Shown here piece by piece: positions 1 to 12,900 of a stretch of 64,000 bases of DNA. Below the pieces are notes generated by a model that did no database searches, was not told the origin of the DNA, and saw nothing but the letters and a program-made list of their open reading frames with translations. The stretch's first letter is position 1, and every line of letters begins with the position of its first letter. This DNA is from Adiantum capillus-veneris (Eukaryota; Streptophyta; Polypodiopsida; Polypodiales; Pteridaceae): the NCBI GenBank assembly GCA_014529385.2, contig CM043944.1, positions 168,153,740-168,217,739 on the forward strand, in the 5' to 3' direction. Both the position numbers and the translations under genes were made by a program.

Positions 1-479
1 GACCTCGTCTAAGTGAGGGGAAGAGCCCCTCACCTTATATGGTAGAGGAGGCAAGGAGGATTGCCAAAAAGTACTCATATGTGGGGGTGCTCCATCAGCC
101 AAGAATCCATCATCCATAATAAGCGTGTAGGAGGTATAACAGCTACACATCCCTCCAGGTGAGGTAGGTAGAGACCTCAAGCCCAGTAACCCTAATCTCC
201 AGTGCGGTTAGCAGAGCAGGTGTTATGTGCACCGCGACATAATTATACAGAAATGCATCGATCAAAAATAAAATCACCACACACACCCAGGTAAGGGCCC
301 TAAAAGGGTTTTAAGTGGAATCGGTAGGAGGTAGGGTAAGAGGTGATACCCATATGGTAGCATTTTACTCAACCATGCAAAAAGTAGGTTAGCAGTACCA
401 ATTTCGAGTTTTTTTTCCTCTTTCTCCCTTGGAAATCTTTCGGCTATGAGTAGGTTTACTATGGTTAGCTGCTATGACA

Positions 480-601
<122 letters not shown>

Positions 602-2451
602 ATTCAATGACTTACAACACACGTCATGTTTTTGCCTACTACATGTCGTTGGAGCCACCACTCTACACTAGATTCTACAAGTACTACCTATATACCTTAC
701 TCGGTATTTCCATATAGTCTGCACAACACAAAAAACACTAAAATGACCACAATTAAAATCAAAAGCCGATTTCCACAAGTTGCAAGGGCTTGACAGGAGG
801 AACCAAAGTGATCCAAACTCCAAAAGAATTTTGGAAAATAAGCATCATGATATGTACTTCAAAGCCATATCATCAATTTCCAAATTAGTGAGGAAACATA
901 TATCGTGATCCATGTGCCCCCTGCATCCAAACTTTAAAAGTTTTCTACATGAAACTCCCCATAACCCCATTGCTCTACACCAAAAACAATGAAAAATGGT
1001 GTCCAAACATGGATTGTGATCCATGTCCTCACTTGCTCAGGTTTGAATCAAATTATGCCAATATCTAGAACATAGCTTGGGAAGGCTTTTCCTAAAAGTT
1101 GTTGGAGTTTGGACATTCTTTGATCTAGAAACCCCAAATTTTCCATAGCTCAAAGTTCAAATGGTCAATTTGACCCAGAGCAGGCAAAAATGGTGCAAAA
1201 TCCAAAATGTCAATGCCCGATGACTATAGAAACATGTTAGGAAGCTACCCTACAAATTCCATGTCATTTTTCTCTAGAATATGGATCACAATCCATGTCT
1301 CGCAGATGCCATTACAGCCCAGATTTGGTCCACAAATAGCTTAGTGTACCTATAGGATAGGCGCATCAAGATTTTCAAAGAAATCTACATGTTTGGCTAA
1401 AATTCAAAAAATTGTACCTTCAGAGTCTTCAAGTATCAAAAATTAGGATTTTTTTAAAACAAAATCTTGAATTTAGAACATTGGGTGTTTTTACATGACC
1501 TAGGGAGCCAAAATGTGTCTTGGAAATGCTTAACATGAACATTAAATTGCGCATCATTGGTAAAAGATCCAACTAGAGTCAGATTATGGTGAAATCGACA
1601 AATAGGTGTTCTCTTTCATCAAGGCATCAGATCACAAAATTCTAACACCTACTAACCACAAGATTGTAACTAAAAAAGCTTAATAAGTCAATTTATTGGA
1701 AATATATGGCCATAAGCTGGAAATTTGTGCTAAGTTAGTGCTTTTGATCAAAATTTGAAAAGATCTCATTAGTGTGCTAGGATTTTCTATTAGGACACAC
1801 TCCCCAAATCTTAGTTCATTTTGTGACCAAACATGGATTGCGATCTATGTCCCCTCCCACATTTCTCACCAAAACCTAGCCATCTTGATCCACATGCTAT
1901 TTATAGCCCAAGTCCAAGGTTTAAAGTCATTTAGATACTAAAATCCTTGTGGATCACAAGCACCTCCTCTGTAATGAGTGCCTCCATATAGTCGGAACTA
2001 CCCTCACCCATGGAACTAGAGCTATCATCCATATCATCCCCTTAACCTTATCAAACCTAATTTCTCTAAATAAAAATACTTTTTTCATGGGTTTGAGCTT
2101 CATTTCTTTGGAAACAAATATGGTTGTAGCATGTGTAGAAACAAAAGTTCTTCAAATAAATATGCTTCATGCCTAGGTTTGAGTGAGAGATACCCCTCCC
2201 CAAGGGTCTATGCACAAAATATACAATTTACACCTTTATACAATTTTCAATATACATCAGAGTTGCAAAATCATGTGCATAGGGGAGGAGTTCTCAACCC
2301 CCGACCAAGCATGACGTTTAGGCCATGAGCGGGACTGCATCCAGAGGCACCTAGCAACTAGTGCTTCCCTTGAATGGGTGTTATGAATGAAAGTGTACTC
2401 AAGGAAAAACATAACATTGTGGAGGGTGAATATATGTGTACACCGTATTGC

Positions 2452-2487
<36 letters not shown>
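2452..2487. repeat. (GA)n microsatellite
   Basis: A GA tract with one imperfect unit (gagaagagag) near its left end. Confidence 0.95.
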
Positions 2488-2490
<3 letters not shown>

Positions 2491-5400
2491 TGGAGGGTGA
2501 AATAGAGTGCACAGAGACATGAGAACATCAAAAAAAGAGTATGACAAAATAACTAGTAGAGCACCGGACCCTGTGTAGGGAGACCGGTCCACCCATCCAC
2601 TTCCGCTCTACAAACAGAGAGAATTTCACTTCCCCGGGAGTGAGCCAGAACACCTCCAACCTACTTAAGCCAGACATAAGTTGAGGCCGCTTCGCCTCCC
2701 TCCATGAATCCAAGCTCTGAAAGGATCCTAAATACCAGTAGGTGGTAGGGTATCAACACCAACCATACCAGTTTAGGTGCCACGCCTCTTCGATGCCCAA
2801 CATCGGGTGTTTAGACAAATCCAAGGCAAAATCCCAACCACGTTAGCCGTGTAGGTCGTTCCACCCCCGACGCACTAACCGTGTAGATGAGCCTAACAAA
2901 AAGAAGAAGACCTAAGCAACATCCCCGATCGAGCAAAGCCCTAGATCAACGACCCTTTTATCTAAGGCTAAGCGATGCAGGTGATCCTAGTCTTGTAGCG
3001 ACGCTACCATGAGAAACATAACACGTGAGTCTAGTCACAATAGCACCTTCTATATTCACAATAGCAACCTTCTATATGCACCTTCCAAGCAGTTAGAGTG
3101 TACAGGGCCTCTACCCGTACACGTCTACCATAAACCATCCAAATCACTTCATGTAATCTCACCTCTTTGTAAAGCAGGGTGACGAGCTTGCACAGATCAC
3201 CAACCCTAACAATGGTAAAGAATTATTTTGCAAAGAAACTTCTTACGAAGGTTGGAATGAAAAGGAAAACATGTTTACCCTACCGAACTTGTAGAGATCG
3301 CTGGAGCACGGATATCCAATGAGAGGTGTTCACAACTTGTAACATTGTGTGCATTATGCAACTTCCATTTGACTAATAATTAAAACATTGAAATGCAAAA
3401 AGTTTTGATTGCTAGATATCTTATCTAAAGGCAAGGAGCGGCTTAAAGAGGTCGAAATCCCTCTAGTAGACAATAATTTCTTTCTATGCTCCGATGCCAA
3501 GATTTTACTCTTGAATTGCTACAAAGCTTGAGATCTCTTCCCTTGTAGTGGAAGAAGCACATAAACAAGCTATAGAGAAATCACAGGTTAGTCTAACGTC
3601 CACCTTGAGAGCGCCTATCGTACATGCTATTTTGAGAGGCCTTTAGCGTGTGGAAGAGTCAAATGCGTACCACGAATATCATTGAGAAATAACCACATAT
3701 GGTATGCACAACACACAAATGAAATGTTGTTACCCTAAATTAACATTTTTCTATTTCTTTCTCAAGTTGAATGGCAAACCATGTAGATGGTGGAGAAAGT
3801 GCACCGAGAACTGGTTGCCTCACCCATAATTTTCATATGATGCATGGGTTAAGTCAGAGAGAGAAGATCATTCCATATTATTCGATTGACAAGCTTCACA
3901 AGAAAGCTTTGTGGAAGAGTTTCCCATGGTGGTTAGATTAGCCCAATGGAGAGTTTCAAGTAGAAGAAGTATTTGAGTATAATGGTTAGTAAACATACAA
4001 AGAGTTAGCTGCATTTATTTTCTAGATTCAATTTTCTCACTTCACAAAAAAAAATCTTTGCAATGTTCATGGATTACAGCTTGTAGAAAAAGACCCACCC
4101 CTATCTAAAGTCCTCAACACATTGAGGATAGCCAGGAAATTGAACTATCTAGAGAAACGCGCAAGAAGAAGGCCATGCGTGAACGAGATGGAGACGGTGA
4201 GATAAGAAGTTAGCGGTGGGTCATGAACGAGGCAACATATAGAGTATCCTCTATAGCACATGCTCACATGTGGACATCGATGATGATGGGAGAGCATAGT
4301 CTCACAGTGATGAGGGTGGTACCCATATGACATCACATGCATTTGCCCAAAAGAGAGCTCAATCACATGGCTCACAGTTAGAGCATACTACACATTGCTA
4401 GTCCAAGCATGATGATTAACACGTTCATAGTCTACTATTAGATTATAACATTGAAGAGATGTTTGGATCAGGTTAATGCATAATCTCTTTTGATCACATT
4501 ATTTTTCATTTTGCACAAATTAGTAAATCTGATTTTGACAGATCGCCATGTGGCTATTTTTTATTCTAGATGGTACAAATGAGGAGATTGATCCACTAAA
4601 CTTTGGATTATATTGCAGCATCAACTACATGTGATTGGAGTTGTGGAACAAGAGGTCATAGACCAGGTAAATTCCAACTTTGAATCCAAGTAACATAAGC
4701 ATATTTCAATTCCTACAGATTTCATATGTCAATTGCATGCTACAAAAAACGAGTGCAATACAACAATTTTGGGCTCCTTGAAATCCACTAAAAAATGGAT
4801 GCTAGTGCTCACATTGGGATGTGTGATTGGTGTGGGCATATTTTTCAGCTCATTGAACACTATCTCCACTACATTTGATAGTATGGAACTTTTTCTCTAG
4901 GGATCTAATAGAGTCGACTTTTACTTAAGCGACAAAGTATCTTCGACCACACAACACTTTGCATGAAGCATTTGGGCATGGTATAAGTAGATGCAGATCA
5001 ATGTGGATTCAAGCTTTGTCACACACTATGCTTGGACTTACCATAATATTATAAATTGATGCGCAACGATGAACGTGAGCAGGTACTTTGATTTTATGTT
5101 TGTACTTTGAGTTTTTTTTTGTATGCTATATATGCATTTGTATAAGCAAAGAGTTCATTGATTATTGCAGTCCTTTCTCATCGTGGTCATGTTTACTCGA
5201 GTTGATAGCGATAGCTATGTGCGTCCTCACTATGATCGAGAAGCTTGCAACATTGATGTCAATGCCAAGGGATTTTAAGTAGAGGAGGACATGTTCAAGG
5301 ATTCAAATCCTTTTGTTCAAACACAACCATACAATATAAACAGTGAGGGAAATTCGAACCTTCTTGTGGTCAAGTGTAGTGAGATTTTTACGATGTATTT

Positions 5401-5506
5401 TTGGCTAACACAACCACTCACTTTGAGGACACAAAAAAATGTTATATTTCCTATTATGGCATGTATTATGTAGATAAATATGATGGTGGATTCTTGGAAC
5501 TTTCAC

Positions 5507-5509
<3 letters not shown>

Positions 5510-5566
<57 letters not shown>
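5510..5566. repeat. (GA)n microsatellite
   Basis: Uninterrupted GA dinucleotides, about 28 units. Confidence 0.98.
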
Positions 5567-5568
<2 letters not shown>

Positions 5569-6113
5569 TAGCACTTGATTGTTTCGTTGGGACAAGTACT
5601 ATGGGGATGGCATGTAAAACTCTCAACCGGTATTGCATTAGCATAGAGATGTAATAGAGATTCTTCCAAAAATGCATTGCTCCTATCATGCATTGCCCTA
5701 ATTTTTAGGAGAAATCTCATATTGGCGAGGTTTCACACTCCACATCACGTCATCCACAATTGGATTCTACACCTCCTTCATGTTTCCTATACTAGCAATC
5801 CTATTATGATTCCCATACACTCCACATCCACAATGCCATGTGATGTTCCATTGGAGTCTGCACTTGCATCTTAGCACCATATGGATGGATGTTTCCTCTA
5901 CCTCCATCCATGGGTGTTCCCTCCCATTTTCGCATGGATACAAAGGTTTTTTCCCATACGAACTACCATAGGGCACTCCATTGTAGATGTTGCCACTAGT
6001 GCTTTACCCCCGTCCACCTCACCACTGAGGCCATTGTACAAATCCTTTGAATGTAATTAAAATTTTCTTGTACTCATCATTTCTCTTCATGGTCAATAGC
6101 GGATGTCTTTGTG

Positions 6114-6114
<1 letters not shown>

Positions 6115-6174
<60 letters not shown>
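6115..6174. repeat. (GA)n microsatellite
   Basis: Uninterrupted GA dinucleotides, about 30 units. Confidence 0.98.
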
Positions 6175-6178
<4 letters not shown>

Positions 6179-6601
6179 GTTATCTTGTATTTTTTGTCAA
6201 CCAAAATCCTTGATATTGTAATGGTAGACCACATGAAACTGTATCATTAAATCTCCATGATAGTTAATCTCTTCAATATTGTAGCATGAAATATTCATGA
6301 TAGTTAATCCTTTTCATTGGTTCATGATGATAATCAATGTACACAAGATATATTTTTTTAGAAGAGATAGTATTTCGCTTAAAAATTCTTGCTATTCCTT
6401 GTTATTGTTTGATACGCTGACATTAGCTATACAAAAGAATAAAATTGAAATATTAGTCCACGAAAAGGGTTCTATGTCCATGTTATTTATTAAGGTTTTG
6501 TTGGTAATGTAAGAAGGGAGGGGGATCCCAAAGATAGAGAGATAGAGAGAGATCCCAAAGAAAGCATCTTAATTTTTGATTCACTCACCATTAATGAAGG
6601 A

Positions 6602-6603
<2 letters not shown>

Positions 6604-6687
<84 letters not shown>
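6604..6687. repeat. Compound (GT)n-(GA)n microsatellite
   Basis: GT units at about 6604-6645 run into GA units at 6646-6687, the same order and polarity as the tract at 482-600. Confidence 0.97.
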
Positions 6688-6690
<3 letters not shown>

Positions 6691-7057
6691 GAAGACTTAA
6701 CAAATGACAGAGGGAACTGGCTTGCATTTTATTAAATACTCAGGAGAAAGAGAGGGAGGGAGAGAGATAACTTCCATAAGGGCCAATGACAAATGAGAGA
6801 GGAAAAGGAAGACAAAAAAAGAAGGACAAATTAATATCTTTCATACACAATCACGTTGCCACATGGAATTAGAGAGAAAGGAAGGAAGAGACATAGAGCA
6901 AGAGAGGGAGAGGAAAATGGCTTGCATGGGCAATGTTGGTGGTACATAACATGCAAAGGGAAGAGAGAGAGGGGGGGAAGGGAGAGAGAGATAAGAAACT
7001 TGTTAATGACATCAAAGAGAAAGCATCTATATTTTGTTAATACCTCAAAATCATTCT

Positions 7058-7199
<142 letters not shown>

Positions 7200-8147
7200 T
7201 GGTGCCAAGGGAATGAGGGAGGAAGAGAGCAAGAGATCAATCAAAGTTTGCATAAGCAATGTTGGTGCCACCCAACATGAGATAGGAGAAGAGAATCTTC
7301 TTTGGAGTCTGCTCGTGTGATTCCAAAAATCTCTCACTAAAAAATTATTGCCAAAAGAAATCCTCCTTTTGAGATTTACAAACTCACAGAAGCCTAGCTT
7401 TTGCAAATTCCTCAAGGTTTAAGAGATATGATGATATGATTGCAAGTTGCTTTAATTTCACTACATCTACCATGATCATTGTTGTCCGGTTTGGCATTGA
7501 TAGCAACATGCTTTTTCACAAAGAATCAGACTCGACACAAGTGGATCAGACAACACTTATACATAAGCATACAAATATAGTCGCTCACGCAAAAGTGAAG
7601 TTTTTTGTGTACTAAGAGTGATTTGTAGCCATATGTGCTTTGGTTTATGTATGTCATTTGTGGGTTTAAATTTGATCACTACGACTTGTATCCATAGCCA
7701 GCTTGGCTTGTCAATTCTACAGAATTACAAGTGTTTGGATACAAGTTTCATTGATTACAAGCTCAATATATTACAATCAGTAGCATTCTGCCATGTCTTG
7801 AGTCATTTGTTTAACGTTTGAAGGGTTGTGGTGAGGTTTTATTGAGTTGGTGGATTCTCAAATGTTGAGATCTTTTGAGTGATACAAGTTGGTGGAGTAC
7901 CTTTATATGAGGCTTCATCATAGGACATGCATAGAGAGGACTAGGTGCTATTGACGTCATGTTGGTAGTCGTTTATGATCAGGGATCGATCAATTATATG
8001 CGTTTCTGATCAATGATTCCCTTTATGCTTAGTTTTAGTGTTTTGATCACTTTTATGGTCATTTCCATTTGAGATTTTTCTTTTTAACTTAAAAAACCTC
8101 GCCAATCGTTTTCCAAGATTTTGCCATAGTTTTCATACTTGACAGTC

Positions 8148-9152
8148 ATGGCTTCTAGTTGTGAGAAGTACATTTATAACATCCAAAAGTTTGATGGTAC
8201 AAACTTCAATATTTGGAAGGAGCAGATTCAAGCTATCCCTATTTTAATAGGTCAATTGGAGCCATTGTTTGAACACCAAGAGGGTAATAGGTACATGGAT
8301 GCCCAATGAAAATCCCTTTATGCTAAAGTTAGATCCACTTTTTGTTCACAGCTTATAGAGTTAGTGTGTTTCACTATTGTTGGTGATGCTACTTATCATA
8401 CCTTATGGGAGACTTTATGTGACATATATTAGTGCAAGAGTGCAAGTAATAAAGCTTACTTGTTGTTGAAGAAGCTATTTGAGATTTGTATGAAAGAAGG
8501 TAGCACAATTTCTTGACACTTGAATGAATTCAATGTTAGCTTCAATCAATTGACATCATAGGGTCTCAATTTCGGCAAAGAGGTTCAATCTATCTTTGTT
8601 GTTTGCTTTTTACCTTCCTCATGGGATACTTTGTGCACAACCATAAGTAACTCTACGGGTAAAGGCAAGTTAGTTTACATTAATGTATTTGATAGTTTGT
8701 GCAATGAAGAGATTTGTAGTAAATCTATTGAACCTGCCAAACCTAGTGATGCTTGCATTGCACAATCATGTAGAGAGAGGTCACACTTAAGATCATGTGG
8801 AGTCCAAAGATCATAAGGACTGTCATAGTAAGTCATGATTCTATGCATAATGTTGAGTGCTACTATTGCCATAGGGTATATAAAGGACTGTCATGTTACA
8901 AAAAGAGACAAGAAGTCTCAAGAGACTAAGAAGTCTGGCGATGATGCAAAAAGCAAAGCTAAGGTTGAGGAAATCACTGTTGTAGAGTCTCTTAGGACTC
9001 ACGATGTTTTAGAGACTACCAATACCTCAAACATCTTGATTCTCACATCATATTTCAATGAAAATGCCCTTGCCATGCAATTTGACAGTTCTGCACAGAA
9101 GCAGATGATGAATTCTAGTGCAAGCTTCCGTGTTACGATACACACAGATTGA
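8148..9152 (+). pseudogene. Ty1/copia gag remnant
   Basis: From the ATG at 8148 the frame reads a copia-type Gag start with the FDGTNFNIWK signature of the DUF4219/UBN2 family, which packages element RNA. The frame breaks at a TGA at 8307-8309, and there are further stops and a frameshift. Fragments continue through the UBN2-like middle (LWETLCDIY, about 8404-8430, and LKKLFEICMKEG, about 8467-8502) to a frame-broken zinc knuckle beginning CYYCH near 8853. A Lys-rich stretch typical of the region after the knuckle follows to 9152. I found no protease, integrase or reverse transcriptase downstream and could not place LTRs. It sits just beyond the 3' end of the ankyrin gene. Confidence 0.8.
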
Positions 9153-9769
9153 TTTAAAGGACTATCAGGGTAAGGTCAAATTTGGTAATTCTCATGCAAT
9201 TGAAATCGTTAATATTAGAAACATAAAGCTAATATTCAGGTGGTATGAAATTTATGCTAAAGAATAGCTAAGAGTTAATCTTTGTTGATCTGTTGGACAA
9301 CTAAATGACTTGAGATATACAACTATAATAAGAGATAGTTCATGAGACAATGGGAGCAAGTTATGCAATTACTTTAAGGCTCGATTGTTAATGATGAGCC
9401 AATGAATGCAGGAGAGCACATCACATTCAAAATTCAGCAGCGATGCAGTTTAATGGACAAGAGGCCACTACAGTTTCAGACTTGTGGGCTCTAGCCTGAT
9501 GGACAAGGCATTGCTGACATGTACCTTAGAGCCAGACCTAACCTCATTTACTTCCAAAATGGCCCTTCTATATAACATGGCTCACATTACGATATGAAAA
9601 GTGATGTATATGTATGAGCTGATACAACTGCATTATCGTTTAATGCAACAGATAAACAAAATGCCGTTCGACTCTTGCTTCTGTCAATGCATGTCAAGAT
9701 GTATCTCAAGACAAAACTTCTGTCAAATAAGGTTTTGTTGCTGCCAATAAATGCATCAAGCATTGTTTC
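9153..9769. other. 3' flank and probable 3' UTR of the ankyrin gene
   Basis: The interval between the copia remnant and the minus-strand stop codon at 9770-9772. Nothing else is recognisable. The transcript end was not determined. Confidence 0.5.
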
Positions 9770-9934
9770 TCAAATTGCACCATATTGCTCTTCTGATGTT
9801 GGCTCTTCTGGGAAATCCAGCTCCATATTGAAGGAGCTCCCTGTTTCGCGAAGCTTCCTCAGACTTTTTGCTACAGAAAAGGTTCTGTATCCTTTCCCTA
9901 CTGCAAGACAAAGGTCAAAAGGAGTGCGCCCATC
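9770..9934 (-). CDS. Ankyrin gene, terminal exon
   Basis: The exon begins after a TTGCAG acceptor and reads [10 protein letters not shown], then a basic stretch (SLRKLRETG) and an acidic tail, ending in TGA at 9770-9772. It has 54 codons plus stop. The DGxTPxDLxL wording matches the capping repeat of the EMB506/AKRP group. Confidence 0.85.
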   Translation of the reverse strand, partial: DGRTPFDLCLAVGKGYRTFSVAKSLRKLRETGSSFNMELDFPEEPTSEEQYGAI

Positions 9935-12900
9935 CTGCAACAAAATTTATAGCACAAACCATTACACACGACAAAAATTAAGAACGTGTCGTCCAGTTAC
10001 ATGGCAGTATACATTTCTAACCTTATCTTTCAGGTGTCTGTCTGCACCATTGAGCAGCAAATGTCGTGCTATGTCATCTCTAGCTGTTAAGACAGCAACA
10101 TGGAGAGCGGTCCATCCATCCTGCAAATCCATACCGTCGATCAGATACAAAGCAGCCTCCACAGAAAAACTAGTTAATGAACTGCCAAAAAGTAAAATTA
10201 AAGCTAAACCTGGTCAGAATGATTAATGTCCACTCCATACTTGACAAAAAGCCTCACCAGATTCAACGACCCTGTCTGCGCACTGTAGTGTAAAAAGGTA
10301 GCACCATCCTAGAGCACAAAAATGACAATCATTTGTACTGATTTATGTCATTGCAGCCAATTCCAGCAAGTACTGATTCCTATGCGGGCTTTTCCAGCAA
10401 CTAAGTTACTTACCTTATCAAGTACATGTGGATCTGCTCCAACTCTGAGAAGCTGACTGACAGCAGTCTCCTTCCTTCCTAGAATAGCTCTGTGTATTGG
10501 AGTATAGCCGTCCTATAGCTTACCATTTCCAAATTTAATAAATAACCCTCAAAAGCTACCTTTTGATCCTCAAACAACCAACCAAAACCTCACCTCATCT
10601 ACAGCATTGAGATCTAGTTCTGACTTGAGATACTCCTCTAAGAAGAAAAACTGGCCCGCAGCAACGAGGACTTGCAAAGGTGGCCACTTTTTCTGCTCAT
10701 CAGCAGGTCAACAGTTAGCACAAATGCTGTACAAATATTACGGTTAGCTTAAACCTAAACCTAACAAATGCTGGAAGGCTGTGTGGGCTGCCATGTATGA
10801 ATTAAAAATCCTATTAAACAATCACGCAAATAAGCTAAAAAAGTTCTAATTAGAAACGAACACACCAATACCAAAAAAGCTCGACTTTTCAATTTTGATA
10901 AGCTTCGGATCAAACAACTAAACAAATGCCTACAGACACAGATCAAGAAACCTTGACTTCAACAATTCAGACTGTCAGTAATTGTATGCTAGTTCTCTTT
11001 AACAATTATCTTTGCGAATGAAGATGATGCATTTCACAGATGAGCAACAATAATTGGAGAAAGCTTACTATCTTTCATGCTTAGAACCTTAGGTAAGAAC
11101 TAGAAATAGCCTATCTCGCAGGATATACAGAGCTGAGAAATACCAAGGGTGGATATGGAAGAATCCACCAAATGCAACTCCTCAAGGTGAGGTATGGGAG
11201 GAGTGCAAGACGAACCACCATCGTGGGGAGTAATGCCACTGCATAAGATCTCTGACGAAACTGAAAAACATGTGGGAGTCAAAACGAAACCTGCACTCCT
11301 CGGCTGCCCTTGAGGATGAATCCCATTGGCTACGTAGTGTGGATAATATCTACCCAAATGTCGACAATGCCACGTGGAAGCCTATACGGAATTTTAGGAT
11401 TTACATTGCTAGTTGATGACGTGGCATGCTGTACGGATTTCCCTTATTTTGCGCTGGTTGCTTTTGGAAGGCCAGATGCTTTTGGAACTTGAATGCTTGT
11501 CATGTAAACTGCTTTTAGAGGCCAAGGGCCTTGACATATGACCCATGGGCTCTCACTTTGGTAGTCTACTCGCAAGGGATGCAGAGTAGAGCCATGGGAG
11601 TTGTACTCAACTGAAGCAATATAAAGAAATACGGAAAGGGGCGCCAAGGTTTGGGGCCAGTGCTCCCCGTCTCGTGTGTCGTGCATCTCTTTCAGTTCAA
11701 TTGTTATTTGAAGTGCCTAAAGTTCTTCAGTCCGTTCTTTTCCGTTGGCAGGTGGTGCCCGTCCCCGTGACAGTTGCTATGGATTTCATCTTTGATCTTG
11801 CAAGAATGCTACAAAGAATGATGGTATATGGACCATCATTTGTAAGTTCAACAAGCATGCTCATTTTATCCCTGTCACAAAGAAGATTAAATTTGATCAG
11901 ATAGCACAATTGTTTATGTACAATGTGTTCAAGCACCATGGTATACCATAGTCTATTGTCAATGATCGTGATCCTCATATGACGAGAATGGACACTACGA
12001 TCAAGTTTTCCTCCTCATTTCATCCACAAACTAATGGACAGTCAAAAGAGGCTAATTCTATTGTCTTAGATTTGTTTAAATGCTATGTGTCAGATACTAA
12101 GGGCAAGTGGGACCAATATTTGCATATGCATACAACAATACAGTGCATTTGTCACAAGCAGATGGCGTGGCATGACCGCCCGCAAATAGACTGATGACGT
12201 GGCAACCTGTACGAACAGAATGCCACGTAGCAGCAATACGTAGTTCCGCAAAAAGCGCTAGCAAGTTGACGTGGCAAATTTTACGGATTTTCGCGTTTCA
12301 AGCTGGCTGCTTATGTGGCAGGGCAGTACGGAATTCGGTATTTTTTGTTGGCTGCTTTTTGGCAGTTTTTGGAGCTGGTTGCTTTTGGGATCCCTTCACT
12401 TTAACTGCTTTTGGGACTCTGCTTTTGGCATCCCTTTGTAAGAATAAAAGGAACCCAAGGGCCTCACTCTTCAGAGCATCTCGACACAGCCTGAGAGTCA
12501 AGGACCCACGGGAGTTGTACTTTGCAGTGATTAATGAAAAAGAAATACCAAAAGGGGCGCCAATCTTTGGGGCCAATCTCTCTGGGCACGAAACTACGCC
12601 GGGCCGTGTCGACTCTCTCCCTATTAAAGTTCAGCGATTATGAAGTTTTTGTTCGTGTGTTGCTATTGATTTCTCGCTTGGAGTGTCCAAGCCTGTTACA
12701 GTGGTATTAGAGCACATAAGATTCTTCTTCTAAGGAGGTCCGATCCTTTTTTCTAGCACACGCAATTTTTTTTTGAAAGAATCTTCGTGTCCTAACACCG
12801 GGCCTACTAGCCACTCCCACCCTTCGTACATCGCGCATCAGGCGCACTCCCGTCTTCATCGCTCTGTCTTACACGGCATAAGCCATAGAGAATTCCAAAT

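Noticed and set aside
3760-4240. Possible decayed coding region (KPCRWWRKCTENW and nearby fragments)
   Set aside because: Interrupted by stops, with no recognisable family and no splice signals that join the pieces convincingly.
9675-10226. 183-residue plus-strand frame across the ankyrin exons
   Set aside because: It is the shadow of the minus-strand exons and crosses their introns. It has no domain of its own.
11100-11357. 85-residue minus-strand frame just upstream of the ankyrin 3' exons, considered as the first exon
   Set aside because: No match to the EMB506/AKRP N-terminus and no donor in the right phase for 10692. The linker exon at 62029-62105 fits in phase and in family order.
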